From positions 146,165 to 210,164 of the forward strand of contig CAYGTO010000003.1 in NCBI GenBank assembly GCA_964352815.1: DNA of 64,000 bases. The letters run 5' to 3'. The notes below the pieces were generated by a model. That model saw nothing but the letters and a program-made list of their open reading frames with translations. It did not search any database and was not told where the DNA came from. Made by a program: the position numbers and the translations under genes. The stretch's first letter is position 1. Each line of letters begins with the position of its first letter. This document shows positions 23,535-31,686 of this stretch, piece after piece. The stretch comes from CAYGTO01 sp964352815 (GTDB lineage Bacteria; Pseudomonadota; Alphaproteobacteria; Rickettsiales; UBA3002).

Positions 23535-25757
23535 ATGTTGTCTGCGAAAAAGAAGGCTGATCAAGCCGATGCATTCGAAATCACCGATGCAATCATCTCT
23601 GAGCATGGGCTCACCAGCGACGAATATGCGCTGATCAAAAAAATCTTGAAACGCGAGCCGAACCTGACCGAACTCGGAATTTTCTCGGTCATGTGGTCAG
23701 AGCATTGTTCTTATAAAACCACGCGCAACTGGCTGTCAAAGCTGCCGACCGAAGGTAAGCACGTGATTTGCGGGCCAGGCGAGAATGCAGGGGTGATTGA
23801 TTTGGGCGATAATCACGCCGCGATTTTTAAGATGGAAAGCCATAACCACCCCTCCTTCATCGAGCCGCATCAAGGCGCAGCAACGGGTGTTGGCGGCATT
23901 TTGCGCGATGTGTTCACCATGGGCGCACGCCCGATCGCACTAATGAACGCGCTACGTTTCGGCGACCCGGCCCATAGCAAAACGCGCCATATTGTGCGCG
24001 GCGTCGTTGCAGGCATTGGCCATTACGGCAACTGTGTCGGCGTGCCAACCGTGGGCGGCGAATGTAATTTCCACCCGGCTTATAATGGCAACCCGCTGGT
24101 CAATGCCATGTGCGTCGGCCTCGCCGATAAGGACAAAATCTTTTACGCCAAAGCCAGCGGCGTTGGCAATCCGGTGCTCTATGTTGGCGCGAAGACGGGC
24201 CGTGATGGCATCCATGGCGCGACCATGGCGTCGGCCGAGTTTGACGAAAATACGGAAGAAAAACGCCCGACCGTTCAGGTGGGCGATCCGTTCACCGAGA
24301 AGCTGCTCATCGAGGCCTGCCTTGAGCTCATGGCCACCGATGCAATCATCGCAATTCAAGATATGGGCGCAGCCGGCCTGACCTGCTCCTCGCTCGAAAT
24401 GGCTGATAAGGGCGAGCTAGGCATTAAGCTCGACCTCGACAAAGTGCCAACGCGCGAAGCCAGCATGACGCCATATGAAATCATGCTTTCAGAAAGCCAG
24501 GAGCGCATGCTGATGGTGATCAAGCCTGAGCGCGAACAGATGGCCTATGACATTATCAAGAAATGGGAACTCGATATTGCGACCGTCGGTGAGCTGACCG
24601 ATACCGGCCGTATGGAAGTGTTCATGCATGGCGAATGCGCGGTGGATATTCCGGTCGCGCCGCTGTCAGACAAAGCCCCGCGCCTGAACCGGCCCTACAC
24701 GATTCGCCGCGAAGAAATGACGCTTAACGCTGAAGATGTTGCCACCACTGATATTGGCCTCGCGCTGCGTAACTTGCTCACTAGCCCGGACATTGCGAGC
24801 AAGCGTTGGATTTGGCAGCAATATGATCATATGGTGATGAACGACACCGTCGTGCGCCCGGGCAGTGACGCGGCCGTCGTGCGTATTCATGGGACCGAGA
24901 AAGCCATCGCCATCAGCACCGATTGCACCCCGCGCTATTGCTATGCCGATCCGGTCGAAGGCGGCAAACAGGCGGTGGTCGAAACCTGGCGCAACCTCAC
25001 CGCCACCGGCGCAACGCCGCTCGCCATCACCAACTGCCTGAACTTCGGCAACCCTGAAAAAGAAGCGATCATGGGCCAACTTGTCGGCTGTATCGAAGGG
25101 ATGGCGGAAGCCTGCAAGGCGCTTGATTACCCGGTCGTCTCGGGCAATGTTTCCCTCTATAACGAAACCCATGGCGAAGGTATTTTGCCAACGCCCGCCA
25201 TTGGCGGTGTCGGGCTTTTGGAAGATGTGGAGAAGCGCTGCGGCATGGCCTTCACCGAACCTGGCCATGCGATTTTAGTGCTCGGCAAAACCGAGGGCCA
25301 TCTGGGCGCTTCACTGTACTTGCGTGATTTGGTCGGCCGTGAAGAGGGCGCGCCGCCGCCGGTCAATCTGGAAGAAGAAAAATATATCGGTGAATTTGTC
25401 CGCGGCCTCATTTCCGTCGGTTTGCTTTCCGCCTGCCACGACATTAGCGATGGTGGCTTACTCGTCGCACTCGCCGAAATGTGTTTCGCCTATGAAATCG
25501 GCGCCGAAATCGCCTTCCCACCCGAAATCATGCCGCATGCCTATGCGTTTGGCGAAGATCAGGGCCGCTACCTCATCGCCATGCCCGCGAAGAAGAAGGA
25601 AGAAATCATGCTTAAACTCAATACAGCTGATATTGATTTCTTTGATTTGGGTGAGACCAAGGGCGATCAGTTGATTGTGCGCGGCCTGACCTCCATTCCG
25701 ATTTCACATTTGAAAGAATCACACGAGGCCTGGCTACCGGGGTATATGAGTTCGTGA
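23535..25757 (+). CDS. purL: phosphoribosylformylglycinamidine synthase, synthetase subunit
   Basis: PurL converts FGAR to FGAM with ATP and ammonia from PurQ. The 740-residue size is that of the small (PurS/Q-dependent) form. Motifs: MWSEHCSYKTTRNWL at the N-terminus, KMESHNHPSFIEPHQGAATG (ATP/FGAR site), and DISDGGLLVALAEM in the C-terminal half. AAAGGAG precedes the ATG. The downstream 157-bp repeat separates it from bolA. Confidence 0.97.
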   Translation: MLSAKKKADQADAFEITDAIISEHGLTSDEYALIKKILKREPNLTELGIFSVMWSEHCSYKTTRNWLSKLPTEGKHVICGPGENAGVIDLGDNHAAIFKMESHNHPSFIEPHQGAATGVGGILRDVFTMGARPIALMNALRFGDPAHSKTRHIVRGVVAGIGHYGNCVGVPTVGGECNFHPAYNGNPLVNAMCVGLADKDKIFYAKASGVGNPVLYVGAKTGRDGIHGATMASAEFDENTEEKRPTVQVGDPFTEKLLIEACLELMATDAIIAIQDMGAAGLTCSSLEMADKGELGIKLDLDKVPTREASMTPYEIMLSESQERMLMVIKPEREQMAYDIIKKWELDIATVGELTDTGRMEVFMHGECAVDIPVAPLSDKAPRLNRPYTIRREEMTLNAEDVATTDIGLALRNLLTSPDIASKRWIWQQYDHMVMNDTVVRPGSDAAVVRIHGTEKAIAISTDCTPRYCYADPVEGGKQAVVETWRNLTATGATPLAITNCLNFGNPEKEAIMGQLVGCIEGMAEACKALDYPVVSGNVSLYNETHGEGILPTPAIGGVGLLEDVEKRCGMAFTEPGHAILVLGKTEGHLGASLYLRDLVGREEGAPPPVNLEEEKYIGEFVRGLISVGLLSACHDISDGGLLVALAEMCFAYEIGAEIAFPPEIMPHAYAFGEDQGRYLIAMPAKKKEEIMLKLNTADIDFFDLGETKGDQLIVRGLTSIPISHLKESHEAWLPGYMSS

Positions 25758-25767
25758 TATTTTTATT

Positions 25768-25924
25768 GTCATCCTCGGGGCTTTTGTCAGCAAGACAAAA
25801 GAACCCGGGGATCCAGAATCTAAAAGGTCAGAAGACCTTTTAGATTTCTCATGAAGTCTACTGACTTCATGAGAATGGATTGCCTGGATGCGTTCGCTTA
25901 CTGCTCACTTACCGTGGCAATGAC
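25768..25924 (+). repeat. composite triple-hairpin repeat between purL and bolA
   Basis: Same design as 21928-22083: GTCATC end, CTTTTGTC/GACAAAAG hairpin, then AATCTAAAAGGTC/GACCTTTTAGATT with loop AGAA, then TCTCATGAAGTC/GACTTCATGAGA with loop TACT, and GCAATGAC end. Stems two and three differ in sequence from the other copy yet pair perfectly. Confidence 0.85.
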
Positions 25925-25948
25925 ACCAACTGTGAAAAGGAGACCACC

Positions 25949-26182
25949 ATGCCGATGAGCCAAACCGAAATCGAATCACGCATCAAAGCCGCCCTGCCCG
26001 ATGCTGACATCCAGATGATCGCGCTGGTCGATGATGGTGATCACTGGGAAATCACCGTGACCGACGCCACGTTTGAAGGCAAAAGTCGCGTGCAACAGCA
26101 CCAAATGATCTACGCCGCCCTCGGCAGTGATATGGGCACCACGCTCCATGCGCTGTCAGTGAAGACGAAATTGCCGGCATAG
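25949..26182 (+). CDS. BolA/IbaG family protein
   Basis: A 77-residue BolA-fold protein: GDHWEITVTDATFEGKSRVQQHQMIY is the class signature. BolA proteins bind monothiol glutaredoxins through a shared 2Fe-2S cluster and act in iron homeostasis; the next gene encodes such a glutaredoxin, supporting the call. AAAAGGAGA lies before the ATG at 25949; the open frame extends upstream into the repeat, but that part is not gene-like. Confidence 0.93.
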   Translation: MPMSQTEIESRIKAALPDADIQMIALVDDGDHWEITVTDATFEGKSRVQQHQMIYAALGSDMGTTLHALSVKTKLPA

Positions 26183-26230
26183 CTTGCATTTTGTGAGTTT
26201 TTCTCTATCTAAGAGGAAAAGGAGATTCCC

Positions 26231-26563
26231 ATGACCGACACCGCCCAAACCATCCAATCGACCATCGAGAATAACGACATTGTGCTCTATATGAAGGGCT
26301 CAAAGAAACTGCCACAATGTGGCTTTTCCGGGCTTGTCGTCACCGTGATGGAACGCCTTGGCGTCGATGAATATCAAGACATCGATGTGCTGCGCGACCC
26401 GGAAATTCGTCAGGGCATCAAGGATTTCTCAAACTGGCCGACCATCCCACAGCTCTACATTAAAGGCGAATTCATTGGCGGCGCCGATATCGTCCGCGAA
26501 ATGTATGAGTCCGGCGAGCTCGAACAGCTCCTCAAAGATAAAGGCATTCGGGCAGCGGCATAA
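26231..26563 (+). CDS. grxD: monothiol glutaredoxin (Grx4 type)
   Basis: The CGFS active site (Cys30 in KLPQCGFSGLVV) defines the monothiol class, which binds a 2Fe-2S cluster with glutathione and transfers it to client proteins, often with BolA. FSNWPTIPQLYIKGEFIGGADI is the glutathione-binding and cis-Pro region. It has 110 residues, with AGGAGA before the ATG. Confidence 0.96.
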   Translation: MTDTAQTIQSTIENNDIVLYMKGSKKLPQCGFSGLVVTVMERLGVDEYQDIDVLRDPEIRQGIKDFSNWPTIPQLYIKGEFIGGADIVREMYESGELEQLLKDKGIRAAA

Positions 26564-27139
26564 TTAAAACCCGCGGCCTTGATCTTTCTCTTTCCCCGGT
26601 ACTTGCTGCACATTATTCGATAGCTCTCCCAAGCTGCTCAAATTCGCGAGCTGCATCGTCGTGAAAATACCTTTTTTTGCCAGTTCCATCCCAATATTCT
26701 CAACCTCTCGCTCTGCCCCGGGGCGCACCAGAAACGCCTCTTTGAGACGCTTCAGCGTCTCGCGCGAAAAGAAATAGGCCAGCCACCCCTGACGCACCGC
26801 TTCTTTTTTGCGCTCTTGCTCCGCCTCGCGCTGACGCTCGAGAATGGCTTTGAGCAGCTGCGCTTTTTCAGCATCGAGCGCCTGGACAATTTCTTGCACT
26901 TTTCGCACCAGCTCCTGACGCATCGTATCGTTCATATGCTCAACAATTTCCGCGATGAGAAGATCCACATCCTTATTCCCCGCCAACACCTGCTCGACGA
27001 TCAGATCAATGTCGTTCTGATAGAGCTTGAGCAGCTCTTCCGGGTCATAGCCGGCCGGCTTCCCCGCGCGCAGAAAGCCCACCGCGGTGAACATCACCTG
27101 GTTGATATTGGCTTTCTTGAGCTGTTTGGGCATGGGCAT
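26564..27139 (-). CDS. hypothetical helical protein (191 aa)
   Basis: Not recognised. Mostly alpha-helical, with a charged coiled-coil-like middle (KAQLLKAILERQREAEQERKKEAVRQG) and no signal peptide. Adjacent to grxD tail to tail. Two in-frame ATGs (27139, 27133) compete; no clear ribosome site. Confidence 0.6.
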   Translation of the reverse strand: MPMPKQLKKANINQVMFTAVGFLRAGKPAGYDPEELLKLYQNDIDLIVEQVLAGNKDVDLLIAEIVEHMNDTMRQELVRKVQEIVQALDAEKAQLLKAILERQREAEQERKKEAVRQGWLAYFFSRETLKRLKEAFLVRPGAEREVENIGMELAKKGIFTTMQLANLSSLGELSNNVQQVPGKEKDQGRGF

Positions 27140-27305
27140 TTCTGCAGTTTACTGGAATCCGCGCCAGAATCAAATGCGAGATCCTGCGGTCGCGCCGCGG
27201 GATGGCATATACAAATATTGGAACGAGGTCAGCAGACCGAGCCTTTAGTGCGCGAAGCGCTTAGGTTCATCGCGCGTAACAGCAGTGCAGCGCGGGAACA
27301 AACGC

Positions 27306-27336
27306 AAAAAACAAAAAGGCCGCCCGAAGGCGGCCC
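27306..27336 (-). terminator. rho-independent terminator after rpsD
   Basis: On the minus strand GGCCGCC and GGCGGCC form a stem around TTCG, followed by TTTTTGTTTTTT. It lies 48 bases after the rpsD stop. Confidence 0.88.
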
Positions 27337-27383
27337 AAGCTCAGACAAGCATCTCGCTTTCTCAAGCGGGATGGATAACGGGA

Positions 27384-28001
27384 TTAACGTGAATAGAATT
27401 CCACCACGAGGTTTGGCTCCATCTGCACCGGATACGGGATATCCATCAGCTGTGGCACGCGTTTGAAGGTGCCTTTGAAGCCTTGATCTTCTAACACAAT
27501 ATATTCTGGTGTTTCGCGCTCAGCGCTGCCCACCGCTTCAATCACCATCGGAATCTGGCGTGACTTTTCTTTCACTTCCACCACATCGCCGACTTTTAGG
27601 CGGTAGCTTGGAATGTTAATTTTTTTGCCATTCACTTTCACATGACCGTGATTCACGAACTGGCGCGCCGCGAAGACGGTTGGCACCACGCGCATGCGGT
27701 AGATCACCGCATCCAGGCGCTGCTCAAGCAAGCCAACGAGATTCTCTGACGTATCGCCTCTCAGGCGCACGGCTTCCGCATAAATGCGGCGGAACTGTTT
27801 TTCCGTCAGATCGCCATAATATTTTTTCAATTTTTGCTTCGCGCGCAGCTGCGTTCCGAAGTCAGACAGCTTGCGGCGGCGGAGCGGCCCATGCTGACCT
27901 GGCGTATATGAACGGCGGTTAACAGGGTCTTTTGCGCGGCCCCAAAGGCTCTCACCTAGGCTACGGCTAATTTTGTATTTAACAGGACTTCTACGACTCA
28001 T
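27384..28001 (-). CDS. rpsD: 30S ribosomal protein S4
   Basis: S4 nucleates 16S rRNA folding. It starts MSRRSPVKYKISRSLGESLWGR and contains the S4 RNA-binding domain LEQRLDAVIYRMRVVPTVFAARQFVNHGHVKVNGKK. GAGGAAAG precedes the ATG at 28001; the upstream TTG four codons earlier is not needed. Length 205. It has its own terminator and appears monocistronic, as is common in alphaproteobacteria. Confidence 0.97.
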   Translation of the reverse strand: MSRRSPVKYKISRSLGESLWGRAKDPVNRRSYTPGQHGPLRRRKLSDFGTQLRAKQKLKKYYGDLTEKQFRRIYAEAVRLRGDTSENLVGLLEQRLDAVIYRMRVVPTVFAARQFVNHGHVKVNGKKINIPSYRLKVGDVVEVKEKSRQIPMVIEAVGSAERETPEYIVLEDQGFKGTFKRVPQLMDIPYPVQMEPNLVVEFYSR

Positions 28002-28157
28002 CTTTCCTCGCAATGGTTAGTTCGTTGCTGCTTTCACAAGGCGGGCAATATGTGCACCAGTTTCTTGGCTTTGCAGAGAGGAAAGCTGCTCCGAGCTGCA
28101 AAGTTCACGTTGGTATAGAAGGATTACTTCGAATGTCAAGGGGTAATTAGCAAGACC

Positions 28158-28241
28158 GTCATTCTCGACGGCGCTGCTGCGCATGTCGGGAATCTAACCG
28201 ATACGATCCCCGAGACGAACAGCAGTTCGCTCGAGGATGAC
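28158..28241. repeat. GTCAT...ATGAC palindromic repeat upstream of rpsD
   Basis: An 84-bp element with ends GTCATTCTCG and CGAGGATGAC and inner dyads. Family also at 14991, 35346 and 41043. Confidence 0.7.
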
Positions 28242-28259
28242 GTTATGGTATTGAAATGA

Positions 28260-28931
28260 TTAAAGCTGTGCTTGCTGCTGTGGTGCGGCTACATTGAGGC
28301 CACCATCCAGCGCCATGCTTGCAGTCGCAAGCTGCGTGCCTGTCATATTGTGCGGCATTTGCGGCGTACCGAAGGCCGGCGCCATCGCCATTTGCTGCGT
28401 TGCGTTTTGCAAGACCGCTTCACGCATTTGATTTTCTGCAGTCAGGCGTTCATTTGCTACGGCAAGTTCCGCACGTTCTGCAGCCAATGCACGTGCTTCT
28501 TCACTATCGCCTGAGCTGCGCGTCATGGCTGATACGGCTGCTAAGCCACCTGCGACGGCGGTAACACCTGCGGCAGGATACAAGAATTTCTTACTGACCA
28601 TAAAGTTAGCAGTGCCCTTACCAAGGTTATATACCTTACTTCCTACGTAACCAAGGCCTTTGCCTGTGTAGTTTGCGGCTGCAGCACCTAGAGCATCTGC
28701 CTCTAACGCAGTTGCAGCTCTCGCACCACTAGCAGCCGTTGTAGCCGCTTTACCCACGGTCTCTAAACCTGCTTGATACGCTGGCCCAAGTCTTTGTGCT
28801 GTACCAGCTGCGACTTCACTCCCCGCACCCGATAAAAACTTTGAACCTTTTCTTAAAGGCCAAAGGGCAACTTTACCGATAGTCTCGGGAATTCTTACTG
28901 CGCCAGTTGCTAATTTGCCTAACATGCTCAT
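28260..28931 (-). CDS. hypothetical Ala/Gly-rich membrane protein (223 aa)
   Basis: Not recognised. The N-terminal half is Ala/Gly-rich and amphipathic, with one hydrophobic stretch (FLYPAAGVTAVAGGLAAVSAM); then a coiled-coil-like region (EEARALAAERAELAVANERLTAENQ) and a Gln/Met-rich C-terminus. The start at 28931 has AGGAT upstream and lies just after the neighbouring gene at 28942, so the two form an operon. Both proteins end in Gln/Ala-rich tails, suggesting related roles. Confidence 0.6.
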   Translation of the reverse strand: MSMLGKLATGAVRIPETIGKVALWPLRKGSKFLSGAGSEVAAGTAQRLGPAYQAGLETVGKAATTAASGARAATALEADALGAAAANYTGKGLGYVGSKVYNLGKGTANFMVSKKFLYPAAGVTAVAGGLAAVSAMTRSSGDSEEARALAAERAELAVANERLTAENQMREAVLQNATQQMAMAPAFGTPQMPHNMTGTQLATASMALDGGLNVAAPQQQAQL

Positions 28932-28941
28932 TTTTACTATC

Positions 28942-29541
28942 CTATCTCGTTGCTTCCTGCAGCAGGGCGGCGTCTCGCACTTGCCCTTGATACGCTGCTT
29001 CATTCATATCCACCGCTGCACTGCCTGGCACACCGCCGGCAAAGGCTGGGTGCATCGCTTGGCGTGGCTGCGCGCGTTCCATCACAGCCTGCTGCAACAT
29101 GCCCGCTGCCTGTTCTTGCTGTGCGCGTACATTCATCAGCTGACGCGTGGTTTCTTGCTCTGCTTGCAACCCGCGCGCTTGCCCGCGGATCACTTCGTTT
29201 TTCTTGCCACCGAGCAGGCCTGTTACTGTTGAGGCCACCGCACCGGTTGCACCGCCTACAGGTGTTCCAGCGACGGCTCCAACCAAGCCAGCGCCACCAC
29301 TAATGATTCCTACAGTGGTTGCTAACGTGGTAAAAAAGCTCGTTGATGCAACGATTCCCACTGCGCCGCCAACAAGCCCTAGAACAGCTCCGATACCTAA
29401 TGCAAAGGGTAGCGCCGCAACTGCAAACGCGATTCCGCCGGCTATGGCGCCTGTAAAACCGCTTTCCGCGGAGCTTTCGAGCACTCTGCGTCCATATGAT
29501 TTCGGGCGTGCTGTTTCAAAATTAGTTCCATCTAATGGCAT
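28942..29541 (-). CDS. hypothetical glycine-zipper-like membrane protein (199 aa)
   Basis: Not recognised. Residues ~30-115 are a long hydrophobic Gly/Ala/Val region with GxxxG-like spacing (AIAGGIAFAVAALPFALGIG; GLVGGAVGIV; ATTVGIISGGAGLVGAVAG), able to form several membrane helices. The C-terminus is Gln/Ala-rich helical. First gene of a two-gene operon with 28260-28931 and downstream of the best Pho-box-like site in the window. Confidence 0.6.
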   Translation of the reverse strand: MPLDGTNFETARPKSYGRRVLESSAESGFTGAIAGGIAFAVAALPFALGIGAVLGLVGGAVGIVASTSFFTTLATTVGIISGGAGLVGAVAGTPVGGATGAVASTVTGLLGGKKNEVIRGQARGLQAEQETTRQLMNVRAQQEQAAGMLQQAVMERAQPRQAMHPAFAGGVPGSAAVDMNEAAYQGQVRDAALLQEATR

Positions 29542-30003
29542 GATTCGCTCACATAGTTTTATTTACTATGACTAATCTACCATTTCGCCATTAGCCTGTG
29601 TGTGACAGTTTTATGACAATTGCGGATGGAAATCGCTTGAGAAGCGATTTTCAACGCAAAATCAGAGAAAGCTTAGCGTTGCAAGGCGAATGCCGCGGCA
29701 ATGCTTAGCGGATCTGTGGTGTTCGCCCCCGCTCCGGCCTGCTGGCCTCATGAGAAAAAAGCGTTGATAATGCTTTTTTCGAAAATCTCTCCGAGGCTTG
29801 CTTTTTATGAGGCGCCTGTCCTCCGAAGCCTTAGCGAAGGAGGAAGTGTATCGAGCCGATGTAAAAAGCCTAGCCGCAGGTGTGGTTTTTATATTTGCTC
29901 CTGCTCGGTCTCCTGACCTCGCAATGAGCCTAACGCCTCCGGCGACTAAAGGGCTTCGCCTACTGGCTGCACGCCCATAACAAACTGATTTAATTAATTT
30001 TAT
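29542..30003. other. intergenic region with several hairpins; no gene
   Basis: About 460 bases. Apart from the Pho-box-like promoter, it holds hairpins AAATCGCTT/AAGCGATTT (near 29631), CAACGC/GCGTTG (29653-29682) and GAAAAAAGC/GCTTTTTTC (near 29751-29777), plus a CTTCGCTAAGG-type motif. Probably repeat debris. No open frame has gene-like features. Confidence 0.6.
29574..29619 (-). promoter_or_regulatory. Pho-box-like promoter of the 29541-28260 operon
   Basis: On the minus strand TTGTCATAAAACTGTCAC (29619-29602) matches the E. coli Pho-box pattern CTGTCATAAA(A/T)CTGTCA(C/T) except the first base. The -10 TAGATT follows after 22 bases, and the ATG at 29541 after a short leader. Confidence 0.6.
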
Positions 30004-30834
30004 CTACCTAAACTCAAACAGCGCTCGGAAAATCCCATGCCAGGTGTTTACTTCCTGCGTGCTAAGGTCCGCTCTCAATAAAGAAGTGCGGATATTGCGC
30101 CACATGGCAGACTTTTTCTCGGGCACGCTCCAGAAATTCGCCTGATCAAGCATGGGTTCAAGCTGGTCAAACAGCGCCTGTAGCTCACCGTGGGTTGCAT
30201 TTACACCGTCATCCTGAGAGAGCGCAGCGACCGAAGGATCTTCTATCCTGTGGCGCGATAGATCCTTCGCCGGCGGCTCAGGATGACGAAGATTAGCCTC
30301 CCGAATCCCGAATTCTTGCCTAAACCACTCATAACACACAATATTAACTGCTTGACCAAGATTCAGGGACGGATAGTCCGGATTCGCCGGAATCGGCAGA
30401 ATCGCCTGCGCCAGCGTGACATGTTCATTGGTCAGGCCCGTGCGTTCTGGGCCGAAAAGAATGGCTACACTGTCATCCCGCGATTTAATCGCGGGATCTC
30501 TACTTGCATCCAGAGATCCCCTGGTCAAGCCACGGGATGACAACATTTCACTAATATCCGCCTCCGGCTTATGCATCTCTCGGTCGCGCGCCGTGGTGGC
30601 CAGTACATAGTCACAGTCCGCTATGGCCGCTTCTAACGTGTCATAGAGCTGCGCCGCCTCAATCAGGTGCTTTGCCCCCGCCGACAGGCTCAGCGCCCGC
30701 TCATTGGGCCAGCCATCGCGCGGATTGACAATTCTAAGCTCCGACACGGCGAAATTATGCATTGCCCGCGCCGCCGCACCAATATTCTCGCCCATTTGCG
30801 GCTCAACGAGGATGATTTTCGGAGATTGTTGCAT
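30004..30834 (-). CDS. TrmJ-type tRNA/rRNA ribose methyltransferase with two repeat-encoded insertions
   Basis: A SPOUT (SpoU class) enzyme: KIILVEPQMGENIGAAARAM at the start, AILFGPERTGLTNE and PANPDYPSLNLGQAVNIVCYEW form the knotted SAM site. TrmJ 2'-O-methylates tRNA position 32 in E. coli; the same target is likely here but not certain. Two segments are foreign: about residues 99-121 (SSRGLTRGSLDASRDPAIKS) and 183-209 (RHPEPPAKDLSRHRIEDPS). They correspond to palindromic elements at 30472-30541 and 30208-30287. The first sits before the catalytic FGPERTGL motif. The start is taken at MQQSPKI; an upstream ATG at 30852 is possible. Confidence 0.9.
   Translation of the reverse strand: MQQSPKIILVEPQMGENIGAAARAMHNFAVSELRIVNPRDGWPNERALSLSAGAKHLIEAAQLYDTLEAAIADCDYVLATTARDREMHKPEADISEMLSSRGLTRGSLDASRDPAIKSRDDSVAILFGPERTGLTNEHVTLAQAILPIPANPDYPSLNLGQAVNIVCYEWFRQEFGIREANLRHPEPPAKDLSRHRIEDPSVAALSQDDGVNATHGELQALFDQLEPMLDQANFWSVPEKKSAMWRNIRTSLLRADLSTQEVNTWHGIFRALFEFR
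30208..30287 (-). repeat. 80-bp palindromic element translated in the TrmJ-type gene
   Basis: Ends GTCATCCTGAG and CTCAGGATGAC. Internal GGATCTTC and GATCCTTC dyads. The copy in cimA (31971-32050) is the same length, nearly identical, and read in the same frame and orientation. Confidence 0.88.
30472..30541 (-). repeat. 70-bp palindromic element translated in the TrmJ-type gene
   Basis: Ends GTCATCCCG and CGGGATGAC, with inner dyads CCCGCGATT/AATCGCGGG and GATCTC/GAGATC. A different family from the 80-bp element in the same gene. In frame. Confidence 0.82.
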
Positions 30835-30903
30835 TGCACCACTACAGTTCATTGTTTTTTAATGATTTTTCATTATTGTTATATGGTCTAAAAGGAAAAT
30901 GCA

Positions 30904-31686
30904 ATGCCACGTAGAAAGAACACTGTAAACGTCAAAATACTCGCTTTGGTCGACACGCTGGATTTACTGCTATCATTAAAAGAAGCAGATCTGCCTGAGG
31001 GTGAAACTGATTTATTCCCTGGTCTTGTAGGCCTTCCTGTCTACAAATCCGCTGATTATCAGTCACAAATCAAACAGTTAAATCTTGCTATGAAATCACT
31101 TGCTGACACAATGGGTAAACAACCAATATCTTTTGGCAAATCGGAACGTGATCATGATAGGGAAGCTGGCGGCCTGTATGTACTTCATGTTTCTATTCCC
31201 GAACCACCTCATGAATATTTAGATATATTACGTACATTTCTAGAAACTCATAAAACTAAGCATGGCATTCCAGAAGGCTTCATCGATTACCGCCATACCC
31301 CCCAGATGCCTGTGGATTTGTTGATTGCGTGTTTAGCTGAAGTTAGAGAAAACTCGGCCCCTGAAGATACATCTGCAACATTAGAAACACCAATAAACAA
31401 CGGGTTACATGCCGCTGCGCTTTCTAAACTCCTCAACGCAGCCAAAGCCAGCGCTTACGGCGATACGCATGAAATACTATTTAAACCTGCATATACAGGA
31501 GTCGAAGTAACCTCATCAGGCATAGGACTGCACGAAGCGATTGATAAGCTGACATCAAACTTAAAACAGCCAGAGAGAAAGAAGGCGTTTGCTAATCACA
31601 TCCAACAACCCGATTTCGCGCGGGCAGCTCAAAGCGTTTACGCTGCTTACGTAGCGCCAATTGCGCGTTCACATGGGTATGTTTAG
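30904..31686 (+). CDS. hypothetical protein (260 aa)
   Basis: Not recognised. Soluble, mixed alpha/beta; no signal peptide. AAAGGAAA precedes the ATG. More A/T-rich than its neighbours. It overlaps the cimA stop by four bases, tail to tail. Confidence 0.65.
   Translation: MPRRKNTVNVKILALVDTLDLLLSLKEADLPEGETDLFPGLVGLPVYKSADYQSQIKQLNLAMKSLADTMGKQPISFGKSERDHDREAGGLYVLHVSIPEPPHEYLDILRTFLETHKTKHGIPEGFIDYRHTPQMPVDLLIACLAEVRENSAPEDTSATLETPINNGLHAAALSKLLNAAKASAYGDTHEILFKPAYTGVEVTSSGIGLHEAIDKLTSNLKQPERKKAFANHIQQPDFARAAQSVYAAYVAPIARSHGYV

Noticed and set aside
28260..29541. Prophage remnant
   Set aside because: No integrase, capsid or tail gene nearby; Gly/Ala-rich proteins alone do not justify it.
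29701..29980. Small plus-strand frames at 29701-29916 and 29798-29980
   Set aside because: They lie in hairpin-rich sequence, overlap each other, and have no ribosome site or family resemblance.
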